A stretch of DNA of 64,000 nt from Mesorhizobium ciceri WSM4083 (GTDB lineage: Bacteria; Pseudomonadota; Alphaproteobacteria; Rhizobiales; Rhizobiaceae). Where the stretch lies: positions 995,070-1,059,069 of the forward strand of contig NZ_JAFG01000003.1 of assembly GCF_000519305.1 (NCBI RefSeq), given 5' to 3'. Both the position numbers and the translations under genes were made by a program. Under the pieces are notes generated by a model. The model was not told where the DNA came from and searched no databases. It saw only the letters and a list, made by a program, of their open reading frames with translations. Positions 8,905 to 16,949 of this stretch are shown one piece after another; within the stretch, counting starts at the first letter, position 1, and the number at the start of each line of letters is the position of its first letter.

Positions 8905-10071
8905 TCACGGCGCCGGAACGTCGGCGGCGTCGGGGATCAGGGTCTCGACATGCTTGCCCTCGCCGCCCTCGTAGCGCATCAGCGCCACTGGCCGCAGCGG
9001 CATTCGGTCGGTGCCGGCATAGGTGATCTTGCCGGTAATGCCTTCGAAATCCTTGAGGCCGGCGATGGCGTCGCGGATCGCCCTCGGGTCGTCGGAGCCC
9101 GCCGTCTTGACCGCCTGGTCGAGGATCAGGCCTATCTCGTAGCCATTGACCTCATAGGTGGATTCCGGTGCGTGGCCGGCATATTTGGTGAAGGCGGTAT
9201 TGAAGGCCTCGAGCTTGCTGCCCGGCTCGGCATAGCCGGCCGCGGTGTAGACGACGCCATCGACCAGTTTGCCGAGCGCCTTGATGGTCGGCGTGCCGAT
9301 GGCATCGGCGCCATAGACCGGGATGGTGATGCCGGCGCCACGCAATTGCTGGATGAAGGCCGGGAAATCCGGCTCGTAGGCCGCCGTCATGATCAGGTCG
9401 GGTTTGTCGGCCAGGCCCTTGATGTTGGTGATCTCGGCGGAAAAGTCGGGCTGGCCCATGCTGAAGGTGCCGCGGCCGACAATGGCGCCGCCCTTCTTCT
9501 CGAACACCTTGCCGAAATATTCCGGCAGATTGGCGGTGTAGGTGGAGTCCGGCGAGGTCAGCAGGAACACCTTCTTCTTGCCTTCGGAGACGGCGAAGTC
9601 GGCGACCGCCGTCGCCTGCACATTGTCGGCCGGATAGGTGCCGAACATGACGTCGCCTACCGCGCCGGTGAGCACCGGGGCGGAGCCGCACAGCGTCAAG
9701 GTCGGAATGCCGAGCGGCTGGGTCAATTGGCCCGCGGAAATCGAGGGATCGGCATCGCACGGAGTGATCATGATCTTGGCGCCGGCGTCGATCAGTTCCT
9801 GGGCGACGGTGGCGGTCTGCGCGGTGTCGGAGCGGGTGTCCTTGATCAAAAGCTTGACGGTGTATTTGCCAGCGAGGCCACCCTTGGCGTTGAGCTCGTC
9901 GAGCGACATGCGCAGGCCGGCAAGTGCCGGCTGGTCGTAGGGAGCGAGGCCACCTGTCTGCGCGGTCGCGGCACCGATGATGATTTCCTCGGCGCTGGCC
10001 GTCGAAATGGCGGCGATGCCGAACACGGCCGCGCACAGGGCGGCGCGATGGAGGCGATAGAGGCTTGGCAT
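8905..10071 (-). CDS. Periplasmic amino-acid-binding protein of the Liv-type ABC transporter
   Basis: This 388-aa type I periplasmic binding protein has a signal peptide (RAALCAAVFGIAAISTASA, cleavage before EEIIIGAATAQTG). The domain begins with the usual GAATAQTGGLAPYDQPALAG and contains DELNAKGGLAGK. AAGGAGA lies 6-8 bases before the ATG. It captures the substrate for the LivH/LivMG/LivF complex. The family binds leucine-type amino acids, amides, aromatic acids or urea. With an FAD amine oxidase and ornithine cyclodeaminase in the same operon, a basic amino acid or opine-like ligand is possible (inference). Confidence 0.9.
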   Translation of the reverse strand: MPSLYRLHRAALCAAVFGIAAISTASAEEIIIGAATAQTGGLAPYDQPALAGLRMSLDELNAKGGLAGKYTVKLLIKDTRSDTAQTATVAQELIDAGAKIMITPCDADPSISAGQLTQPLGIPTLTLCGSAPVLTGAVGDVMFGTYPADNVQATAVADFAVSEGKKKVFLLTSPDSTYTANLPEYFGKVFEKKGGAIVGRGTFSMGQPDFSAEITNIKGLADKPDLIMTAAYEPDFPAFIQQLRGAGITIPVYGADAIGTPTIKALGKLVDGVVYTAAGYAEPGSKLEAFNTAFTKYAGHAPESTYEVNGYEIGLILDQAVKTAGSDDPRAIRDAIAGLKDFEGITGKITYAGTDRMPLRPVALMRYEGGEGKHVETLIPDAADVPAP

Positions 10072-10112
10072 GTCGGTTCTCCTTCTGGATTTTTATCGTT
10101 GGTCGTTGCGGT

Positions 10113-11969
10113 CTATGCGGTCTGGTTTTCAGGCTTTGCGGTCTTGGCCCGCGCCGTACGGCTGCCGAGATAGGCGGCGATAACGGCAGGGTTCTTCTGG
10201 ACGTCGCCCGGCGTGCCGTCGGCGATGACGCGGCCATGATCGATGACGACGATGCGCTCGCACAGGTTCATCACCAGCCGCATGTCATGCTCGATCAGGA
10301 CGACGCCGATGCGGCGCTCGGCGCGAACCGTCGACAGGATCGAGACCAGTTCAGCGGTCTCGACGGCGTTCATGCCGGCGGCCGGTTCGTCGAGCAGCAG
10401 GAAGCGCGGCTTCAACGCCAGGGCGCGCGCCACTTCGAGCCGGCGGCGCTGGCCGTAGGCGAGCCTGGCGGCCGGCTGATCGGCAAATTTCTCCAGCCCC
10501 ATGCGCGCGAGCTCACTCATGGCCGCCGCCTCGGCATGGCCAAGATCCGGCTCCACCTGGCGTGCAGCGACGACGACATTTTCGAGCACGGTCATGTGCG
10601 GGAAGACGCGGATGTTCTGGAAGGTGCGGGCAACGCCGGAGCGGGCGAAGCGGAAGGCAGAAGCCTGCCGCACCGCGCCACCCACCGACACGGTACCGGC
10701 ACTTGGCTTAACATCACCGGCAAGCATGTTGAGCAGCGTCGTCTTGCCAGCGCCATTGGGGCCGATGATGCCGGTGATGCTGTCCGTTTCGAAACTCAGG
10801 CTGACGTCGTCGACGGCAACGACGCCGGCATAGCGGCGCGACAGATGCTCAGCGGAGAGCCGGTCACTCTCGACATGCCGCGGTGGCGCCGTTGAAGCCG
10901 TCACGGCCTGGCGTCCGGGTCGGCGCAGCAGGTTCAGTTCACGCTCGCCGAACAGACCGGTCGGGCGCCGCCAGATGACCAGGATCATGGCAATGGCCAG
11001 CACGCCCTGGGTCAAGCCGAACAGGACAGGCAGATGCAGGCCGAGCACTTCGCCACCGCCTTCGAAGCGGCGCACTACTTCGACCAAAACGATGGTGACG
11101 ATGACGCCGGCGAAAGCGCCGAGCGACGAGGTCATGCCGCCGACGATCAGCATGGCAAGCATGGTGAAGCCTAGGTCGAAATAGAAATCGCGCGGCGAGA
11201 ACGCACCCAGAAACTGCGCCATCATGGCGCCGGCGGCCATGGCAGCGACGACACCAGCCACCCAAGCGGCCAGCCGCGCCGTGCGCTGGTCGACCCCGAC
11301 CGCGGCGGCACCGCGCTCGTCATTGGCGGCGGCTCGGCTGGCAAGGCCGAAGGAGGTTTCGCGAAACAGCCTCGCCGCCACCAGCGCCACCGAAGCGATC
11401 GCGGCGGCGGTCCACAGCCCGACCTCGCGCGGCACGCCATAGAATGGCTGACTGCCGCGCGTGATCTCGCGCCCGGCCACCAGCAGCGTGTAAACGATGA
11501 TCAGCATGGCAAGCGTTGCGATCGAAGCGCTCGATCCGGAAAGCCTGAGCAGCGGCGTGCCGGTCAACAGGCCGACGATGACCGCGAGAGCCAGGACGAC
11601 GGCCAGCGCCGCGAAGAAGGAGAGTTGATGGCCGGCGAGGAATTGCGGCAGGTCGCGCAGCGCCGTTCGCTGCAGTGCAGTCGGCATGGTGAGAATGCCG
11701 GTGGCGTAGGCGCCGAGGCCGACAAAGGCCGCCTGGCCGAACGAGACGATGCCGCTGTTGCCGGAGAATATCTGCAGGCCAAGCACCGCCGTCAGCATGA
11801 TCGCGGCATAGGTGACGACGCGTTGCATGGCGGCGCCGCCGAAGATGAAGGCGGCAAGCGCGACCAGCAGCAACACCGCCACCATGCACAGGGCATCGGC
11901 GGTGGCGTTGCGGAACGCGGCCGGCATGAAGCCGCTGGGCTTGCTCTCGCTCATCGTCACCGACGCCAT
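10113..11969 (-). CDS. Fused LivM-type permease and LivG-type ATPase
   Basis: This 618-aa protein joins two normally separate subunits. Residues 1 to about 340 are a LivM-like permease with many membrane helices (SGNSGIVSFGQAAFVGLGAY is the family hallmark). After a linker at about 340-370, residues 370-618 form a LivG-like ATPase: GPNGAGKTTLLNML (Walker A), LAYGQRRRLEVARAL (signature region) and FLLLDEPAAGMN (Walker B). ATG 11969 shares one base with the stop of the oxidoreductase gene (TGATG). The GTG three bases earlier is less likely. LivM-LivG fusions occur in several proteobacteria, so this is probably functional and not an assembly fault. Confidence 0.9.
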   Translation of the reverse strand: MASVTMSESKPSGFMPAAFRNATADALCMVAVLLLVALAAFIFGGAAMQRVVTYAAIMLTAVLGLQIFSGNSGIVSFGQAAFVGLGAYATGILTMPTALQRTALRDLPQFLAGHQLSFFAALAVVLALAVIVGLLTGTPLLRLSGSSASIATLAMLIIVYTLLVAGREITRGSQPFYGVPREVGLWTAAAIASVALVAARLFRETSFGLASRAAANDERGAAAVGVDQRTARLAAWVAGVVAAMAAGAMMAQFLGAFSPRDFYFDLGFTMLAMLIVGGMTSSLGAFAGVIVTIVLVEVVRRFEGGGEVLGLHLPVLFGLTQGVLAIAMILVIWRRPTGLFGERELNLLRRPGRQAVTASTAPPRHVESDRLSAEHLSRRYAGVVAVDDVSLSFETDSITGIIGPNGAGKTTLLNMLAGDVKPSAGTVSVGGAVRQASAFRFARSGVARTFQNIRVFPHMTVLENVVVAARQVEPDLGHAEAAAMSELARMGLEKFADQPAARLAYGQRRRLEVARALALKPRFLLLDEPAAGMNAVETAELVSILSTVRAERRIGVVLIEHDMRLVMNLCERIVVIDHGRVIADGTPGDVQKNPAVIAAYLGSRTARAKTAKPENQTA

Positions 11970-13135
11970 CACGTGGCCCTGAAGCGGCTGGGCGAAAATG
12001 GCGCCAGGATCGGTTGCGCGCCCTCGGTGACCAGCCTGGCCACGGCCTCGCCGACAGCTGGACCGGTCTTGAAGCCGTGGCCGGAGGACCCCGCCGAAAC
12101 GACCAGCCCTTCGACACCGGGCATGGCGCCGATGACCGGCAGATCGTCGGGGCTCATGTCGTAGAGGCCGGCATAGCCCGGCCGGATGCCGAGTTCGGCC
12201 ATGGCCGGGACTCTGTCAGCGAAGGTCTCCAGGATCTCGACCGATTCCTGCTCCTCGACACCTTCCATGTAGTCATCGGGATTTTCGACGAAGCGCGGAC
12301 GGCCCGCATGTTCGTGCCGCAGACCGGTGCCGCCGCCGGCCCAGGTGCCGGCCAGGATGACGCCGTCATTGTCGGGCCGCGCATAGTTGCAGGAAATGTC
12401 GTCGCACCAGGCGAAAGGCATGACCTGCCTTGCCTTGCCGGCAGCGTCGAGGACGGCCATCGGATGGCGCTCGACATGCAGCGGCAGATCGAGGCCGACC
12501 GTCGCCAGCAGGCGGCGCGTCCACGGCCCGGCAGCCAGGACGACAGTATCGGCTTCCAGCACGGTTCCATCGGTCAGTGTGACACCCGTGATGCGGTCGC
12601 CCTGCCGCTGAAGGCTCTCGACCAGCGTGTTCTGCATGACCTTGGCACCGTTGGCACGAGCGGCTCGGGCGATGGCGTTGGTGGCGCCGAAGGCATCGGC
12701 ATACCCATATTCCGGCTCCCACAGCGCCATTGCGACATTGTCCAGGGCAAAGCCGGGTGCCGCGTCGGCGAAGGCCTGCGGCGACAATGTCTCGATGCGT
12801 GCGCCCTCGCCGCGGATGCGTTCGGCCGCCGACGTCCAACTCGCCTTGTTGTCGTTGCCGCAGACCCACATCATGCCGATTTCGGTGACGAAAGAGCCTT
12901 CGCCGGCGATTTCCGGCAGCGACACCAGGATCTCGCGGCCACGTATGGAAAGCTGCGACAATTCCGGCATCAGGTAGAAGGCGTGCAGCAGCGCCGACGA
13001 TTTGCCCGACGGGCCGCCGGCGGGGTGGGTCTGCTCGACCAACGTGACCTTCACACCGGCTTTGGCCAGATGATAGGCGGCGCTCGATCCGACAATACCC
13101 GCACCTACGACAATGACGTCGCTTCCGTTTCGCAT
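11969..13135 (-). CDS. FAD-dependent amine/amino-acid oxidoreductase (DAO family)
   Basis: This 388-aa protein belongs to the glycine/D-amino acid/sarcosine oxidase-beta family. The FAD dinucleotide motif VVGAGIVGSSAAYHLAKAG is at residues 8-26, and SAGSSGHGFKTGPAVGEAVA near the C-terminus is the second FAD contact. Such enzymes oxidise a secondary or primary amine to an imine. ATG 13135 starts right at the FAD motif; the longer frame from 13192 adds 19 unconserved residues. It is the first gene of the seven-gene minus-strand operon and diverges from the RpiR gene at 13281. The amine substrate is probably the ligand of the Liv-type transporter behind it. Confidence 0.87.
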   Translation of the reverse strand: MRNGSDVIVVGAGIVGSSAAYHLAKAGVKVTLVEQTHPAGGPSGKSSALLHAFYLMPELSQLSIRGREILVSLPEIAGEGSFVTEIGMMWVCGNDNKASWTSAAERIRGEGARIETLSPQAFADAAPGFALDNVAMALWEPEYGYADAFGATNAIARAARANGAKVMQNTLVESLQRQGDRITGVTLTDGTVLEADTVVLAAGPWTRRLLATVGLDLPLHVERHPMAVLDAAGKARQVMPFAWCDDISCNYARPDNDGVILAGTWAGGGTGLRHEHAGRPRFVENPDDYMEGVEEQESVEILETFADRVPAMAELGIRPGYAGLYDMSPDDLPVIGAMPGVEGLVVSAGSSGHGFKTGPAVGEAVARLVTEGAQPILAPFSPSRFRAT

Positions 13136-13195
13136 GGCTGTTCCCCACAGTCTCTTGGCTGCTTTCCGACAAGGTAGGGCCAGCGATTGCACAAT

Positions 13196-13233
13196 GTCAA
13201 CATCTCTTCATTGTTGACCGAGATTTAAATCTC
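13196..13233. promoter_or_regulatory. Two inverted repeats in the divergent DAO/RpiR promoter region
   Basis: GTCAACA (13196-13202) and TGTTGAC (13212-13218) form one dyad. GAGATTTAAATCTC (13220-13233) is a perfect 14-base palindrome right beside it. They lie in the 145-base gap between the divergent oxidoreductase (starts 13135) and RpiR (starts 13281) genes, so one site could control both operons. The RpiR-type protein is the natural candidate to bind. Confidence 0.5.
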
Positions 13234-13280
13234 TGTAATAAACTCGACAAAACAAGAGAACACGGATTTCGGGGAGGCCC

Positions 13281-14219
13281 ATGGCGATACGCGATGTTCT
13301 GATGCGCGGGGATCTTGCGCTGACCCCGTCGGAAGAGAAGATCGTCCGGCTGCTGTTGACGGACTATCCGACCTCCGGCCTCGGCACCGCTTCATCGCTC
13401 GCCCGGCGCGCCGGTGTCAGCGACCCGACCGTGGTGCGGCTGGTGATGAAGCTCGGCTATGAGGGGTTTCCGGATTTCCAGGCAAAGCTTCTGGCCGAGG
13501 TCGAGGCAAGGCTGCATTCGCCGCTGCTGATGATGGAGGCCAAGCGGCAGAGCGGCTCCAACGACAGCGCCGTGCTGGCCTATCTCGACAGCGTCACCAC
13601 GGCCTTGCAGAAAGCCACCGCCGCGACACCCGTCCAGACATACGAGCGGGCGGCCCGCCTGCTGATGGAGGCCAAGGGCGAGGTCGTGCTGGTCGGCGGC
13701 CGGTTCAGCCGTCACATCGCCGGCATGCTGGCCGGCTATCTCGTGCAGTTTCGCTCCGGGGTTCGCGATCTCGGCGTGCTTTCTCCGCAGACCTTCGACA
13801 CGCTCGCCGACCTCGACCGGCGCGACGTGCTCGTCGTCTTCGACTACCGCCGCTACCAGCTCGATGTGATGGCCTATGCAAAACAGGCGGCGGCGCTCGA
13901 TGTGCGCATCGTCCTGTTCACCGACCAATGGCTGTCGCCGATATCAGATCTCGCCGAAGTCACCATCGTCAGCCCGCTCGAAGTCGCCTCGCCCTACGAC
14001 ACTCTGGCGCCGGCGATCGCACAGATGGAGGCGCTGGTCGCCCATATCGTTTCGACGCTGGGCGACGACGCTCGCGCCCGCATCGAGCGACTCGAAAAGG
14101 TGCGGCATGCCAATGCCGTGACACTCGACAGCGACCCGCAAGAGAACGGCGCGCGCAAGATACCCGGACCTCGCAAGACGCCGGGACCCAAATCAGCAAA
14201 GCAGGACGACAAAGCATGA
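13281..14219 (+). CDS. MurR/RpiR-family transcriptional regulator
   Basis: This 312-aa protein has an N-terminal HTH_6 domain (residues about 5-80; TASSLARRAGVSDPTVVRLV is the recognition helix) and a SIS sugar-isomerase-like ligand domain from about 125 to 255 (EVVLVGGRFSRHIAGMLAGY). A Lys/Pro-rich tail of about 30 residues follows. The family usually senses phosphosugars, but in proteobacteria many members regulate amine and amino-acid catabolism. Its stop overlaps the start of the next gene (ATGA), so it is co-transcribed with the enzymes it probably controls. Confidence 0.88.
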   Translation: MAIRDVLMRGDLALTPSEEKIVRLLLTDYPTSGLGTASSLARRAGVSDPTVVRLVMKLGYEGFPDFQAKLLAEVEARLHSPLLMMEAKRQSGSNDSAVLAYLDSVTTALQKATAATPVQTYERAARLLMEAKGEVVLVGGRFSRHIAGMLAGYLVQFRSGVRDLGVLSPQTFDTLADLDRRDVLVVFDYRRYQLDVMAYAKQAAALDVRIVLFTDQWLSPISDLAEVTIVSPLEVASPYDTLAPAIAQMEALVAHIVSTLGDDARARIERLEKVRHANAVTLDSDPQENGARKIPGPRKTPGPKSAKQDDKA

Positions 14220-14863
14220 CCCAGGCCCTACCCAAACGAGACGAAGCCTTCCGTGCCGGCGAAACGGCCCTGCTGCTCGTCGACATGCAGCGCATCTGGC
14301 TGGAGCCGGGCGCCGATCCGTCGCATCCGGAGCGTGGCCCCGATCATTATTTCTACCGGCAGACATCCTCGCAGACGATCCCCAATCAGGAGCGCCTGCT
14401 GGCCGCTGCGCGGGCCAATGGCGTCGAGGTGCTGCACACCATCATCCAGAGCCTGACCGAAGACGGCCGTGACCGCTCGCTCGACCACAAGCTGACACCG
14501 ATCCATGTTGCGCCCAACCTCCCCGAAGGACTGCCGGTGGCATCGCTGGCACCGGTTGGCGACGAAATCATGCTGCCGAAGACGTCGTCGGGCATCTTCA
14601 ATTCGACCAATGTCGACTATCTCCTCAAGAACCTCGGCATCCGCTACCTCGTCGTGGTCGGCGTGCTGACCGATCAATGCGTCGACATGGCGGTGCGCGA
14701 CGGCGCCGACCGCGGCTATCTCGTCACTTGCGTATCGGATGCCTGCGCCACCATTACCCAGGAACGCCACGACATCGCGCTCAAGGCCTTCGGCGGCTAC
14801 TGCTGGGTGGCCGACACCGACACGGTCGTCAGCCGCTTCAACGCTTTGGGAAAAACGGCATGA
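14216..14863 (+). CDS. Isochorismatase-family cysteine hydrolase
   Basis: This 215-aa protein has the three residues of the cysteine-hydrolase site: Asp in LLLVDMQRIW, Lys in MLPKTSSGIFNST and Cys in VLTDQCVDMAVRDG. The family cleaves amides (nicotinamide, N-carbamoylsarcosine, ureidoacrylate) or enol ethers (isochorismate). It overlaps RpiR upstream and the glutamine-synthetase-like gene downstream by four bases each, so it belongs to the same amine/amide catabolic operon. An amidase role is more likely than isochorismate hydrolysis (inference from context). Confidence 0.85.
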   Translation: MTQALPKRDEAFRAGETALLLVDMQRIWLEPGADPSHPERGPDHYFYRQTSSQTIPNQERLLAAARANGVEVLHTIIQSLTEDGRDRSLDHKLTPIHVAPNLPEGLPVASLAPVGDEIMLPKTSSGIFNSTNVDYLLKNLGIRYLVVVGVLTDQCVDMAVRDGADRGYLVTCVSDACATITQERHDIALKAFGGYCWVADTDTVVSRFNALGKTA

Positions 14864-16182
14864 CATCGACTGTCGAGCCTCTGGTTGCCGTCGTTACCAC
14901 GGATCTCTCCGCCGTTACGCGGGGCCGCTTCGTTGCAGAAAGCAAGTTGCAGAAGACCGCCACGACCGGCGTCGGCTGGCTGCAGGCCAATCTGTCGCTG
15001 ACGCCGTTCAACTCGATCGTTGACCCCAACCCCTGGGGCTCGTCGGGTGACCTGCGGCTGATCCCGGATCTCAAGGCGCGCTTTCGCACGACACGCACCG
15101 GATCGGCGACTCCGTTCGACATGGTCGCCGGCGACATCGTCGAGCTCGATGGCAGCCCATGGCTCGGCTGCACCCGCACGATGCTCAAAGACGCGTTGGC
15201 CGATTTGAAAGCCGCAACCGGCCTGTCGGTCATCGCCGCCTTCGAGCATGAATTCAATGTCGCCGACGGCGGCTTCGCGCCGGCGCATTCGATGTCTTTC
15301 GCCGCACTGCGCCGCGCCGACCCTTTCGCGCCCAACCTGATGGCGGCGCTCGAGGAAGCCAGCGTCGCGCCCGAAGTGGTCATCGCCGAATTCGGCGACG
15401 AGCAGTTCGAGGTGACGCACGAGCCGGCGGACGCGCTGACGGCGGCGGACCGCGCCGTCGCCATCCGCGAAATCACGCGCGAATTGGCGCGCAATGCCGG
15501 CTGGCGTGCGAGCTTCGCGCCCAAGGCAGCGCCAAACGCCGTTGGCAACGGCGTCCACATCCATTTCAGCTTCGTCGATGAAGCCGGCAAGCCGGTGACT
15601 TACGATTCGGCGCAGCCCGGAGGGCTTTCCGCAAAAGCCGGCGCCTTCTGTGCCGGCGTGCTGCGCCATCTGCCTGGCATCACCGCCATGACGGCGTCGA
15701 GCGTGTCGTCTTACTACCGGCTGAAGCCGCACAGCTGGAGCTCGTCCTACACCTGGCTTGCCGACCGCGACCGCGAGGCGTCGCTGCGCATCTGCCCGAC
15801 TGTGACGATGGGCGGACGCGATCCGGCGCGGCAATACAACATCGAATACCGGGCGGCGGACGCCACCGGCAATCCCTATCTGTCGCTGGCGGCGATCATC
15901 CGCGCCGGGCTGGAAGGGCTGAAGGCGGGCCTGCCGTCGCCACCTTTGGTCACCGGCGACCCGACACTGATGAGCGAGGCGGAGCGGGCAAGTCTCGGTC
16001 TGGTGCGCCTGCCCGAAACCCTGCCCGCGGCACTGGACGCGTTGCTGGCCGACGGCACCGTGACGGGATGGTTCGCGCCTGTCTTCATCGAAACCTTCGT
16101 CGGCCTCAAGCGACATGAAGCCGAGCGTCTTGCCGGTCTCGATCCGGCCTCCATCTGCGATCTCTACCGGACGCTCTATTAA
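14860..16182 (+). CDS. Glutamine-synthetase-family ligase (gamma-glutamyl-amine ligase-like)
   Basis: This 440-aa protein has the GS catalytic domain. EHEF at about 129-132 and DEQFEVTHEP hold metal-ligand glutamates. NGVHIHFSF at about 230 is the ATP/metal histidine region, and YRLKPHSW and NIEYRAADATGNPYLSL supply the active-site arginines and glutamate. It is shorter at the N-terminus than GlnA and is closer in style to GlnT/PuuA-type proteins, which join glutamate to an amine or make atypical glutamine. The start overlaps the previous stop (ATGA). With the amidohydrolase and transaminase downstream, it could open a gamma-glutamylated route for amine breakdown. The exact substrate is unknown. 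Confidence 0.82.
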   Translation: MTSTVEPLVAVVTTDLSAVTRGRFVAESKLQKTATTGVGWLQANLSLTPFNSIVDPNPWGSSGDLRLIPDLKARFRTTRTGSATPFDMVAGDIVELDGSPWLGCTRTMLKDALADLKAATGLSVIAAFEHEFNVADGGFAPAHSMSFAALRRADPFAPNLMAALEEASVAPEVVIAEFGDEQFEVTHEPADALTAADRAVAIREITRELARNAGWRASFAPKAAPNAVGNGVHIHFSFVDEAGKPVTYDSAQPGGLSAKAGAFCAGVLRHLPGITAMTASSVSSYYRLKPHSWSSSYTWLADRDREASLRICPTVTMGGRDPARQYNIEYRAADATGNPYLSLAAIIRAGLEGLKAGLPSPPLVTGDPTLMSEAERASLGLVRLPETLPAALDALLADGTVTGWFAPVFIETFVGLKRHEAERLAGLDPASICDLYRTLY

Positions 16183-16949
16183 TGACCGCACAGACCGGAA
16201 AAGATTGGCCCGAGGCCGTCGAGGTCCTCAACGAGCACGGCCGTTCCGATATCGTGCTGTTGTGCGAGCATGCGTCCAACCACATGCCGGCCGAGTATCG
16301 GCAGCTCGGCCTCGATGCCCACCATCTGCAGCGCCACATCGCCTGGGATATCGGCGCCGCCGAAGTGACCCGTCTGCTGTCGTCGAAGCTCGATGCTCCG
16401 GCCTTCCTCAGCGGCTATTCGCGGCTGCTGATCGACCTCAACCGGCCACTGGGCACGCCAGGCAGCATTCCGGTGCTGTCGGAAGACACCGACATTCCCG
16501 GCAATGTCGGCATCGATGCGACGGAGCGGAGCCGGCGCGCCGAGATCATCTTTTCGCCGTTCCATGACCGGGTGACCGCCCATCTCGATGGCCGGGCACA
16601 GGCAGGCCGGCAGACACGGATCGTGACGATCCATTCCTTCACGCCGGTCTTCCTCGGTGTCAGCAGGCCCTGGCATGCCGGCGTGCTGCATGACCATGCC
16701 AGCGGTCTCGCCGAAGCAATCCTTTCCGGCTTGCGCACCGACGCGGCGCTCAATGTCGCGGCCAACGTGCCCTATGTGATCAGCCGCGACGCCGACTACG
16801 CCGTGCCCATCCATGGCGACGATCGCGGCATCGCCGCCGTCCTCGTCGAGATCCGGCAGGACCTTTTGTCGACACGGCGCGGCATCGAGGAATGGGCGGA
16901 CCGGCTGGCAGCGGCACTGCCGGCACTCGAGACGGAAACCGTGTCGTGA
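16182..16949 (+). CDS. N-formylglutamate amidohydrolase family protein
   Basis: This 255-aa protein belongs to the FGase family. VLLCEHASNHMPAEY at about residues 24-38, SRLLIDLNRPLG and VTIHSFTPVFLG are characteristic; the His and Glu residues are probable zinc ligands. The classical enzyme (HutG) hydrolyses N-formylglutamate in histidine breakdown, but no other hut gene is present. Placed between a GS-like ligase and a transaminase, it more likely cleaves a related N-acyl or gamma-glutamyl amide. ATG overlaps the previous stop by one base (TAATG). Confidence 0.83.
   Translation: MTAQTGKDWPEAVEVLNEHGRSDIVLLCEHASNHMPAEYRQLGLDAHHLQRHIAWDIGAAEVTRLLSSKLDAPAFLSGYSRLLIDLNRPLGTPGSIPVLSEDTDIPGNVGIDATERSRRAEIIFSPFHDRVTAHLDGRAQAGRQTRIVTIHSFTPVFLGVSRPWHAGVLHDHASGLAEAILSGLRTDAALNVAANVPYVISRDADYAVPIHGDDRGIAAVLVEIRQDLLSTRRGIEEWADRLAAALPALETETVS

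Noticed and set aside
14216..14863. True isochorismatase for siderophore synthesis
   Set aside because: No aryl carrier domain or siderophore genes are nearby; the context is amine/amide catabolism.
16182..16949. HutG of histidine breakdown
   Set aside because: No hutH, hutU or hutI is present, and its partners are a GS-like ligase and a transaminase.
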